Source: Marinobacter sp. (lineage in GTDB: Bacteria > Pseudomonadota > Gammaproteobacteria > Pseudomonadales > Oleiphilaceae). From it: DNA of 38,187 nucleotides. Position numbers and translations under genes: made by a program. The notes below the pieces were generated by a model. It had not been told where the DNA came from, searched no databases, and was given only the letters and a program-made list of their open reading frames with translations. The stretch lies in assembly GCA_030149475.1 (NCBI GenBank), contig JASBRL010000036.1, forward strand, positions 1-38,187. The letters are read 5' to 3'. Within the stretch, counting starts at the first letter, position 1; the number at the start of each line of letters is the position of its first letter. Positions 27,282-35,070 of this stretch are shown one piece after another.

Positions 27282-27331
27282 ACACTGCCCGTTTTCTTTC
27301 TGTATCACCCGTAAACAAGGACCGATTGCCC

Positions 27332-28267
27332 ATGTGGTTTCGCAATGCCCGCGTGTTTCGTTTTACCAAGCCCTTTGACATCAGCGCCGAATCCCTCGAG
27401 GAGCAACTTCAAGACACCGCCTTCAAACCGTGCGGCCCGCAGGACACCATGCGACAGGGCTGGGTTCCCCCTCTGGGCAAACACGGTGAACAACTGGTTC
27501 ACAGCGCGAACGGCTATCACCTGATCGCATTGCGCAAAGAGGAAAAACTGTTGCCCGGCTCGGTTGTCAACGAACTGGTGGCCGACAAGGTGGATGCGCT
27601 GGAAGCCGAGCAGCACCGCAAGGTCCGCAAGAAAGAAAAAGACGAGATCAAGGAACAGGTTCTGCTGGAGATGCTGCCCCAGGCCTTTTCCAAAAACCGT
27701 CGCTGCTATGCCTATCTGGCGCCGTCCGAAGGCGTACTGGTGGTTGACGCCGGGTCCGCCAAACAGGCCGAAGAGCTGGCCTCAACCCTGAGAAAATCGC
27801 TCGGTTCTTTGCCGGTCCGGCCCCCCGCGGTTCAACAGGCTCCTTCGTTCACGTTTACCGGCTGGCTCAACGAAACCGTCGATCTGCCCGCCGCCCTGAC
27901 CCTCGGCACCGAGTGTGAATTGAAAGACACCAGTGAAGATGGAGGCGTGGTTCGCTGCAAGGGTCTCGACCTGCAGGGCGACGAAATCCGTCATCACCTT
28001 GAGGCCGGCATGATGGTCACCAAACTGGCGGTAACCTGGGACGAGAACCTGTCGTTCGTGCTGGATGAGGAACTCGGGGTCAAACGCCTGAAGTTCGGCG
28101 ACACGTTGCAGGATAAACTTGACGACGTAGATACCGACGATGTGGCAGCCCGTTTTGATGCCGCGTTCACCCTGATGACCCTTGAGTTATCCCGATTGAT
28201 TCCCGGGTTGCTTGAGGCCCTTGGCGGTGAAGATCGATCTGCGATCGTGGCCGACGAGACCACCTGA
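27332..28267 (+). CDS. rdgC: Recombination-associated protein RdgC
   Basis: RdgC forms a ring-shaped dimer on double-stranded DNA and restrains RecA. The 311-residue protein starts MWFRNARVFRF, as in the family, and has the conserved GWVPPLG, a central coiled helix rich in Lys/Glu (RKVRKKEKDEIKEQ), and a late KLAVTWDENLSFVLDE strand pair. The ATG at 27332 is chosen over a TTG six bases earlier. It ends 18 bases from the convergent acetyltransferase gene. Together with recX at 10544 it makes two negative modulators of RecA in the window. Confidence 0.96.
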   Translation: MWFRNARVFRFTKPFDISAESLEEQLQDTAFKPCGPQDTMRQGWVPPLGKHGEQLVHSANGYHLIALRKEEKLLPGSVVNELVADKVDALEAEQHRKVRKKEKDEIKEQVLLEMLPQAFSKNRRCYAYLAPSEGVLVVDAGSAKQAEELASTLRKSLGSLPVRPPAVQQAPSFTFTGWLNETVDLPAALTLGTECELKDTSEDGGVVRCKGLDLQGDEIRHHLEAGMMVTKLAVTWDENLSFVLDEELGVKRLKFGDTLQDKLDDVDTDDVAARFDAAFTLMTLELSRLIPGLLEALGGEDRSAIVADETT

Positions 28268-28285
28268 TTCGCCCCCGGACAGGCT

Positions 28286-31030
28286 TCAGTGAGTGCCAGG
28301 CTTCAGGCGCTCACGCTGCCAGTCCCGCTCCGGCTCGTTCAGCACCAGGCGAAGATCCATCACGTCCTCTTGCCGATTGAGGTGAATTTCAAAACCGAGC
28401 GCCTCGGCCAGCTTCAGCATCGGACGGTTTTCCGGAAGCACATTTCCAACCATTTCCACCGTTCCCCGTGCCCGGCAGTAGTCGATCATCTTGCGCATCA
28501 GCGCCATACCCAGCCCCTCGCCTTTCATCCGGTCATGGACCAGCACGGCAAACTCACACTGCAGATTATCGGCATCGGTCCAGACTCGCACTGTACCGAG
28601 GGTTTCCTCGCCCTTGCCATCTTCGCGGGGGGCATTGGCAACAAAGACCATCTCCCGATCGTAGTCGATCTGGACCATCTGAGCGACATCCTCGCGAGAG
28701 AAATGCTTTCGGTAATGGAAAAACCGATAACGAATCGACTCCGGTGACTGCAACTGGTGAAACGCCCGGTGTGACGGTTCATCTTCCGCCAGAACCGGGC
28801 GAAGGATGACCCGGCGGCCCGATTTGGGCAGCACTATCCATTCTTCCAGCTCACGAGGATAGGGCTGAATAATCGGGCGGCCAGGCTGCTCAGACAGGTT
28901 AATGGCTACATCCACTGCCACCGCTCCCTGCTCATTGAACAGCAGAGGCAGAATTTCCAGCCCCTTGATTTCCGGAATGTCGATGGCAATCTGTGACAGC
29001 GTCACCAGGGTCTCACCCACGGCGCGAATGTCCTCTTCCGGCCTCTGGCTGTGCTCCATCAGTAATTTGTACATGTAGGTGCGTTTCAACAATTCCCTGG
29101 CCAACACCATATTCAGCGGTGGCAAGGCAATCTGGCGGTCGCTGATCACACTGATCTGCGCGCCGGCAGCACCGCACACCACCAGGGGGCCGAATATTCG
29201 GTCACGGGTGATACCGATACTGAAGGCAACCCCGCCCACATGCTGGTACGACCGCTGCACAGCAAACCCGAGGAAGCCGCTGTCCGGATAATAGGTCTGA
29301 TAGTCCTCCATCAGCACCCGACAGGATTCCAGAATGGCGCTCTCGCTGTTCAGCCCCTGAATGGTAGCCTTATAGCGTCCCCGGCCTCCTTTCGGGACGA
29401 TAAAGGGATGACAGGCCAGTTCGTGGATAATGGTTACATCGACTGGCCGTCGCTCGACTGAGAACGCCTCCAGAACTTCCTCGATATCGTCACAGTAAAT
29501 GGTATCAATGGTGTTGATGCCATAGTCGCGGATAACATCCCGGGCTTCCTGGTTTGACAGGTGCAGGCGCTTGCCCCGCAACGCGTTCAGCACGATGGCA
29601 CGGGTCTGGGAATGGTCGGCGAAATGATCCGTAAAAGACTCCGGCGTTTCGGCCAGAAGACGCTGAACCCGCTGATGATTAACGTGTTGCATGAACGCCT
29701 TGACCGCTTTTTCCGGTGAGAAAAACGACGGAATCCCGGCCTGGTAAAACGCATCCCGGGAATCCATGACTGTCGCCTGGCCCAGCCAGCAGGTAAACAC
29801 GTTCAGGCGGGTACCTTTGACCGCGCGAATCACCGCATCTGCAATCTGCATACTGTCTTCGGTCAGACTGGGCGCGTAGAGGATGAGCACGTTTGCAATG
29901 CCCGGATCCTTGGCCAGAATCCGGATTGCCTCGGCGTAGAGGTCCGGTGAGGCATCATAGTTCAGGTCGATGGGATTTTTACGGGTCCAGTAGGCTGGCA
30001 GCCTCTGGGCCAGCGCTTCAATACTCTGCGGGGCCAATTCGGCCAACTCGCCGCCCAATGCCGACAACCGGTCCACCGCCAGAACGCCCGGGCCAACACC
30101 ATTGGCCATGATCGCCAACGACTCCCGGCGGAGGGGGCGCATGCGGGTCAGGGTTTCCAGCGCATCGAACATTTCGCTCAGACCGTCCACCCGCAATACG
30201 CCGGCCCGCTGTAGCATGGCATCAAAGATCGGGTCGCTGCGGGTAATACCCGCCGGCAACTCGTAGGAAAACCATTCCGATTCCGGCACCCGTCCACTCT
30301 TGACGGCAATCACGGGCTTGGTCCGCGACGCCACCCGCACCGCTGACATGAACCGCCGTGGATTCGGAATATTCTCGATATGAAGCAGAACCGCCCGCGT
30401 CTGACTGTCCTGCGCCAGGTAATCGATCAAGTCGTCATGGTCAATGTCCATGCCGTCGCCAAGGGTCAGAAAATAGGAAAAACCGACACCCCGGGCAAAA
30501 GCCCAGTCGATCAGGGAACTGGCGATCGTACCCGACTGCCCCACAAAGGCGACCTTGCCCGGGATTGCGCCCATGTGTGCGTAGGTGGCGTTCAGCTTTC
30601 TGCCTGGGACCATCAGGCCAATGGTATTGGGACCGAGGACCCGAATACCGGTTTCCCGGGCTGCATCACGAACCGAATACATCAGTGGTTGCCCGGTTTT
30701 ACTGTGGGCCCGGGACATGCCGCCGGTCATGACGATGGCGGTCCTCACCCCGGCTTCGCCGAGTTTGCGAATCAGTTTCGGCACCGTGTCAGGCGGTGTG
30801 CACACGATGGCAAGCTCCGGACTGAAGTCCATTTTCGCGACTTTCCTGACACACGGAACTCCGTGTACGTTGTCGTAATCGTTCTGGTTGATCACAAGTA
30901 GCCGGCCGGGATAACTTCCGCCCAGCAGGTTTCGCAAGACCATGCCACCGAGGTTGTCGGAGCGCTCAGAAGCGCCCAGAATGACAATAGAGTCGGGATT
31001 GAAAAGACTTTCGAGATAACGGGTGCCCAA
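28286..31030 (-). CDS. Pat-type protein lysine acetyltransferase (acyl-CoA synthetase-like plus GNAT)
   Basis: The 914-residue protein has the layout of PatZ/YfiQ. There is an N-terminal CoA-binding domain (SIVILGASERSDNLGG, about 14-29) and succinyl-CoA ligase-like domains (VAFVGQSGTIASSLIDWA; ANGVGPGVLAVDRL). An ATP-grasp-like segment (about 480-700) and a C-terminal GNAT acetyltransferase domain (about 735-890; EFAVLVHDRMKGEGLGMALM, the acetyl-CoA loop) follow. Such enzymes acetylate lysines, for example on acetyl-CoA synthetase. The start is TTG at 31030 with a perfect AGGAGG six bases upstream; the next in-frame ATG would remove the CoA-binding loop. It is divergent from a deacetylase gene. 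Confidence 0.93.
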   Translation of the reverse strand: MGTRYLESLFNPDSIVILGASERSDNLGGMVLRNLLGGSYPGRLLVINQNDYDNVHGVPCVRKVAKMDFSPELAIVCTPPDTVPKLIRKLGEAGVRTAIVMTGGMSRAHSKTGQPLMYSVRDAARETGIRVLGPNTIGLMVPGRKLNATYAHMGAIPGKVAFVGQSGTIASSLIDWAFARGVGFSYFLTLGDGMDIDHDDLIDYLAQDSQTRAVLLHIENIPNPRRFMSAVRVASRTKPVIAVKSGRVPESEWFSYELPAGITRSDPIFDAMLQRAGVLRVDGLSEMFDALETLTRMRPLRRESLAIMANGVGPGVLAVDRLSALGGELAELAPQSIEALAQRLPAYWTRKNPIDLNYDASPDLYAEAIRILAKDPGIANVLILYAPSLTEDSMQIADAVIRAVKGTRLNVFTCWLGQATVMDSRDAFYQAGIPSFFSPEKAVKAFMQHVNHQRVQRLLAETPESFTDHFADHSQTRAIVLNALRGKRLHLSNQEARDVIRDYGINTIDTIYCDDIEEVLEAFSVERRPVDVTIIHELACHPFIVPKGGRGRYKATIQGLNSESAILESCRVLMEDYQTYYPDSGFLGFAVQRSYQHVGGVAFSIGITRDRIFGPLVVCGAAGAQISVISDRQIALPPLNMVLARELLKRTYMYKLLMEHSQRPEEDIRAVGETLVTLSQIAIDIPEIKGLEILPLLFNEQGAVAVDVAINLSEQPGRPIIQPYPRELEEWIVLPKSGRRVILRPVLAEDEPSHRAFHQLQSPESIRYRFFHYRKHFSREDVAQMVQIDYDREMVFVANAPREDGKGEETLGTVRVWTDADNLQCEFAVLVHDRMKGEGLGMALMRKMIDYCRARGTVEMVGNVLPENRPMLKLAEALGFEIHLNRQEDVMDLRLVLNEPERDWQRERLKPGTH

Positions 31031-31088
31031 GACAGGCCTCCTGATGGTCCGGGTCGGCGTTCCCTATCTTAAGCTCTCGCGGAGTGAT

Positions 31089-31112
31089 GTAAAATATGGC
31101 GCCGCATTTTAC
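31089..31112. promoter_or_regulatory. Palindrome between the acetyltransferase and deacetylase genes
   Basis: A 24-base sequence with arms GTAAAAT (31089-31095) and ATTTTAC (31106-31112) around a central GGCGCC (31098-31103) is palindromic at 20 of 24 positions. Each arm contains a TAAAAT -10-like hexamer, one per direction. It could be a shared operator, overlapping divergent promoters, or both; -35 matches are poor. Confidence 0.5.
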
Positions 31113-31244
31113 CGCCCCGGATACCAAACCCGGCAGTCACTCTCTGAAGATAGACGACGCCGGGGCATCCGTACTGATAAACTGGTGCCAAACAAAAGCT
31201 GTACGGTCGCCGCAACGGTGGCCTGCAAAAGACCAGGGTTGCCA

Positions 31245-32168
31245 ATGACCACCGGATTTTTTTCGCACGATGACTGCCAGAAACATGACATGGGTCCGGA
31301 CCACCCCGAGTGTCCTGACCGTCTCAGAGCGATTATCGCGTGCCTCAACGATAGCGGCCTGAGCCAGGATCTGGACTGGGTCAGGCCAGAGGAAATCACC
31401 CATGATCAACTGCTCGGGGTACACCCGGAAAAGTACCTTCATCAGCTCGACCTGATGCAGCCCACCCGGGGGCGGGTTTTCACCGACCCCGATACCGCAT
31501 TGATGCCAGATACACTGCGGGCGGCGCGACTTGCGGCCGGCGCCAACGTCCAGGCCGTGGACATGGTCATGAGCGGCCAACTCACCAATGCCTTTGTCTG
31601 TGCACGCCCCCCCGGCCACCACGCTGAACGCTGCAAGTCCATGGGTTTCTGTTTTTACAACAACATAGCTCTGGCCGCCATGAGAGCACTGAACTTCCAC
31701 CAACTGGAGCGGGTAGCCATTGTGGATTTTGACGTCCACCAGGGCAACGGTACCGTGGACATCGTCCAGAACGACGAGCGCATCCTGATGTGCTCCAGTT
31801 TTCAACATCCGTTTTATCCGCACTCCCATGTGCACCGTCAAGCCGACAATATCATCAACACCCCGATTCCGGCTGGCACACCTGCGTCAACCTACCGCAA
31901 ACGTGTGGAGACGGACTGGCTCAAGAGACTACAGGATTTCAGACCACAACTGGTTCTGGTGTCTGCCGGGTTTGATGGCCACCGGCTGGACCCACTGGCA
32001 GAACTGAACCTGGAGGAGCCTGACTACCTTTGGCTGACCCACATGCTGACCTCCGTTGCCAGTGACCACGCCAGTGACCGGTTGGTGTCTACGTTAGAGG
32101 GTGGTTATCACCTGCGGGCCCTGGGCAAGAGCGCGATGGCCCACCTGGAGGGACTGTCAGCCGTTTGA
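31245..32168 (+). CDS. Histone deacetylase family protein
   Basis: The 307-residue protein belongs to the arginase/deacetylase fold HDAC family (class II-like bacterial branch). It starts MTTGFFSHDDC and contains DHPECPDRL, the active-site pair His125-His126 in RPPGHHAE, the zinc ligands Asp163 and His165 (DFDVHQGNGT) and Asp244 (SAGFDGH), and LEGGYH near the end. Bacterial members remove acetyl groups from proteins, polyamines or other amides; the substrate is not evident. AGGG lies six bases before the ATG. It is divergent from the Pat-type gene, and its last 12 bases overlap the 3' end of motY, which is convergent. Confidence 0.95.
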   Translation: MTTGFFSHDDCQKHDMGPDHPECPDRLRAIIACLNDSGLSQDLDWVRPEEITHDQLLGVHPEKYLHQLDLMQPTRGRVFTDPDTALMPDTLRAARLAAGANVQAVDMVMSGQLTNAFVCARPPGHHAERCKSMGFCFYNNIALAAMRALNFHQLERVAIVDFDVHQGNGTVDIVQNDERILMCSSFQHPFYPHSHVHRQADNIINTPIPAGTPASTYRKRVETDWLKRLQDFRPQLVLVSAGFDGHRLDPLAELNLEEPDYLWLTHMLTSVASDHASDRLVSTLEGGYHLRALGKSAMAHLEGLSAV

Positions 32169-33065
32169 GCCGGCATCCGGGCCATTGCTGGCACGCTGCA
32201 TGTCCGGCCGATCACCCTGGCGCTCCAGACGGATCGTGGCGCGACGATTGTCCGCGGGGCGCCGGGAGACCGGATACTGATCCCCATGTGCACGGACAAT
32301 AATGCGGTCTTTCGAGACGCCCTGACTGATCATGTAATCAGCCACCACGTTAGCCCGCTGTTCTGACAACTGACGGTTATGAATTCGGCTACCAATCCGG
32401 TCGCTGTGTCCGTCAACGAAGATGCGCTCCACGGAGGCATCGGCCAGTACGTAGGCAACAATATTATCCAGCAAATGCCGGTCAGCGGCGGACAGACTGG
32501 TACTGTCACTGGCAAAACCGATGCGGCTACGCCGGACCTGGTCGTAGTTGGCAGGCAGCAATGACGCAACGCAAGAGCGATAACTCTCAAAAGGGCGGGC
32601 AAAATTGACATTGGACAGCCGCACCCGGATCAGCTCACGGCTGTACCAGGCCTGGCGCGTCAGTGTCGGCGCCAGCCCATCGAGCAGACCGCTGATCAGC
32701 GTCATGGTCTGGCGCCGATCCAGAGAAACCGGTCGGTTGCTCGCGACCACGTCAATCGCGGCAACGGGTCCCGGCGCAACGCCGGGGCGCCAGGCTGGCG
32801 CTTCAACCACCAGCGATCCCTGACCGGGACGCATCAAACGACCTTCTGATTCCAGGTAAAACTGCAGGCTTTCTCCCGCCCGGTGCCTGAACACTGCCTT
32901 GCCGTAGCCCGGGATGTCCTGGGTCAACGTACAATCGAAGACTGAATCCAGAAGATTCCAGCGACTGTTTTCGATACCGGCGCCATAGGTTGCCGCCCAG
33001 GACTTCAAAGGCAGCATCAGCCCCATCACGATCATCGGCATTGTCAGCCGTGAATTTTTTTTCAT
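32157..33065 (-). CDS. motY: Flagellar T-ring protein MotY (OmpA C-terminal domain)
   Basis: MotY forms the T ring that anchors sodium-type stators around the polar flagellar motor. The 302-residue product has a signal peptide (cleavage near SWA-AT, residue 24), an N-terminal MotY domain (SRWNLLDSVFDCTLTQDIPG; the paired cysteines of the family are present) and a C-terminal OmpA-like peptidoglycan-binding domain (VDGHSDRIG, LSEQRANVVADY, ADNRRATI). Location beside pyrC and rnt matches P. aeruginosa motY. No other flagellar gene is in the window. Confidence 0.93.
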   Translation of the reverse strand: MKKNSRLTMPMIVMGLMLPLKSWAATYGAGIENSRWNLLDSVFDCTLTQDIPGYGKAVFRHRAGESLQFYLESEGRLMRPGQGSLVVEAPAWRPGVAPGPVAAIDVVASNRPVSLDRRQTMTLISGLLDGLAPTLTRQAWYSRELIRVRLSNVNFARPFESYRSCVASLLPANYDQVRRSRIGFASDSTSLSAADRHLLDNIVAYVLADASVERIFVDGHSDRIGSRIHNRQLSEQRANVVADYMISQGVSKDRIIVRAHGDQYPVSRRPADNRRATIRLERQGDRPDMQRASNGPDAGSNG

Positions 33066-33203
33066 CTGGCGTTACCCGGTTTCATCATTGCCTCACCCAA
33101 TGGACGGGAGGGTACGGTCTGGTTGTCGGCGTAGCGACCAATTTCTTTAATGCCTTTTGTTGCACAGTCCCGCCCGGGCGCAGGCCCATTCAGACCGGGG
33201 TTC

Positions 33204-33212
33204 TGATATACT
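33204..33212 (+). promoter_or_regulatory. Extended -10 promoter for pyrC
   Basis: TG-A-TATACT (33204-33212) is an extended -10 element with no recognisable -35, 67 bases before the pyrC ATG. TATACT hexamers of this type also occur before yciK and in the mtnA/mtaD region. Confidence 0.45.
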
Positions 33213-33279
33213 CCGCCCATTACCGGGTATGGCCCTGGCCCGCCAGTACCGCAAAAAATATTCAGGAAACCCTCACGTT

Positions 33280-34314
33280 ATGACCGAACGATTGACGCTT
33301 ACCCGGCCGGACGACTGGCACCTGCATGTACGCGATGGCGATGTTCTGGCAAGCGTGGTGCCGGCCACTGCCCGTTGTTTTGGTCGGGCAATCATCATGC
33401 CCAACCTGACGCCGCCGGTGACTTCAGCCGCCAAGGCCCTTTCCTACCGAGAGCGAATCCTGCGGGCAAGCCGCTCTGACCGCTTTGAACCTCTGATGAC
33501 TCTGTATCTGACCGAAACCACAACCCCGGCAGATATTCGCGAAGCCTTTGCCCTGGGCATTTTGGCCGCCAAACTCTATCCGGCGGGTGCGACCACCAAT
33601 TCGGCTTCCGGGGTCACGGATATCCGGCGCATCGACGCTGTACTGGAGGCCATGGCCGCCTGCGGTATGTTATTGCTGGTCCACGGCGAAGTGACGGACC
33701 CCGGGATTGATATATTTGATCGGGAAAAAGTTTTTCTGGACCAGGTACTGGCTCCCACACTGGATCGATTCCCGGACCTTAAAGTGGTCCTGGAGCATAT
33801 CACCACGGCGGATTCCGCTGAGTTCGTGCGCCAGCAACCGGGCCGGCAACTGGCCGCCACCCTGACGCCCCAGCATCTGCTGTTCAACCGCAACGACATG
33901 CTCGTTGGCGGCATTCGCCCTCACCTGTACTGCCTGCCAGTTCTCAAGCGCCGAAAGCACCAGCAGGCGCTCCAGGACGCTGTCGTGAGCGGCGACACAC
34001 GATTTTTCCTCGGCACAGACTCCGCACCCCATGCCCGCAACCTTAAAGAAACAGCCTGCGGATGTGCTGGCTGCTATTCAGCATTTGCTGCGATCGAGTT
34101 ATACGCAGAAGCCTTCGAAGACCTCGGTGCACTCGATCGGCTCGAGGCGTTTGCCAGTTTTAACGGCGCTGATTTTTACGGACTGCCCCGTAACCGGGAC
34201 ACGATCACTCTGACACGCGAGGAACACCGGATTCCGGACTCTCTGCCGCTTGGCAGTCGTGAAATCGTGCCGCTGCGCGCCGGTGAAACCCTGCGCTGGC
34301 GTCTGCAAACCTGA
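33280..34314 (+). CDS. pyrC: Dihydroorotase (class II)
   Basis: PyrC closes carbamoyl aspartate to dihydroorotate in pyrimidine synthesis. The 344-residue protein is the E. coli-type enzyme, with metal ligands His14 and His16 (WHLHVRDG), the carboxylated Lys98 ([13 protein letters not shown]), VHGEVTD and the catalytic aspartate of LGTDSAPHA. The open frame extends upstream to 33157, but the ATG at 33280 aligns with the family start. It is divergent from motY and followed by rnt 66 bases later. Confidence 0.98.
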   Translation: MTERLTLTRPDDWHLHVRDGDVLASVVPATARCFGRAIIMPNLTPPVTSAAKALSYRERILRASRSDRFEPLMTLYLTETTTPADIREAFALGILAAKLYPAGATTNSASGVTDIRRIDAVLEAMAACGMLLLVHGEVTDPGIDIFDREKVFLDQVLAPTLDRFPDLKVVLEHITTADSAEFVRQQPGRQLAATLTPQHLLFNRNDMLVGGIRPHLYCLPVLKRRKHQQALQDAVVSGDTRFFLGTDSAPHARNLKETACGCAGCYSAFAAIELYAEAFEDLGALDRLEAFASFNGADFYGLPRNRDTITLTREEHRIPDSLPLGSREIVPLRAGETLRWRLQT

Positions 34315-34380
34315 ATCATCGGTCCGGTTAACAGGACCGTCGCTAACGTTCATACCACGAGACATATTCAAGGAGCCTGA

Positions 34381-35046
34381 GTGACTGACGAAACCAACAC
34401 GCCGACCGCCATGGCAAGCCGATTCCGGGGGTTTCTGCCAGTCGTAGTCGATGTGGAAACCGCCGGCTTCAACGCCCGCACTGATGCCCTGCTTGAGGTG
34501 GCGGCAGTCTTACTGGATATTGACGAGGATGGCTGGCTACGCCCGGTGCAAACGCTGACCCAGCAGATTGACCCGTTTGAAGGGGCCAATCTGGAGCAGT
34601 CAGCCCTGGACTTTACCGGCATCGACCCGTGGGACCCGGAGCGCGAAGCCGTTCCCGAGCGTGAGGGCCTGAGCGAAATCTTTAGCGCCATTCGCAAAAC
34701 CGTGAAAGCCCAGGGCTGTAAACGGTCAATTCTGGTCGGTCACAACGCCACATTTGACCACAACTTCCTGTTTGCGGCGGCCGAGCGATCGGACATCCGG
34801 CGTAATCCGTTTCACCCTTTCTCCACATTCGATACCGCCACCCTTGCGGGCCTCGCCTATGGCCATACGGTGCTGGCTCAGGCCTGCAAACTTGCCGGCA
34901 TCCCGTTCAGCAACAAGGAGGCGCATTCCGCCGCGTACGATGCGGAGAAAACAGCCGAACTGTTCTGTGGGATCGTGAACCGGTGGAAAGCCCTGGGCGG
35001 CTTCCCACCGCCCCCTGTTGAGCCCGGCGAGCCAGCGCCGGAATAA
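34381..35046 (+). CDS. rnt: Ribonuclease T
   Basis: RNase T is a 3'-5' exoribonuclease that matures tRNA and other stable RNA ends. The 221-residue product is a DEDDh exonuclease with Asp24 and Glu26 (VVDVETAGF), Asp126 (HNATFDHNF), His182 and Asp187 ([13 protein letters not shown]). The start is GTG, preceded by AAGGAG at a spacing of five. It follows pyrC and is convergent with the acyl-CoA reductase gene, 24 bases away. Confidence 0.97.
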   Translation: MTDETNTPTAMASRFRGFLPVVVDVETAGFNARTDALLEVAAVLLDIDEDGWLRPVQTLTQQIDPFEGANLEQSALDFTGIDPWDPEREAVPEREGLSEIFSAIRKTVKAQGCKRSILVGHNATFDHNFLFAAAERSDIRRNPFHPFSTFDTATLAGLAYGHTVLAQACKLAGIPFSNKEAHSAAYDAEKTAELFCGIVNRWKALGGFPPPPVEPGEPAPE

Positions 35047-35070
35047 ATTTCGCCAGGTGGGATAGCCGGG

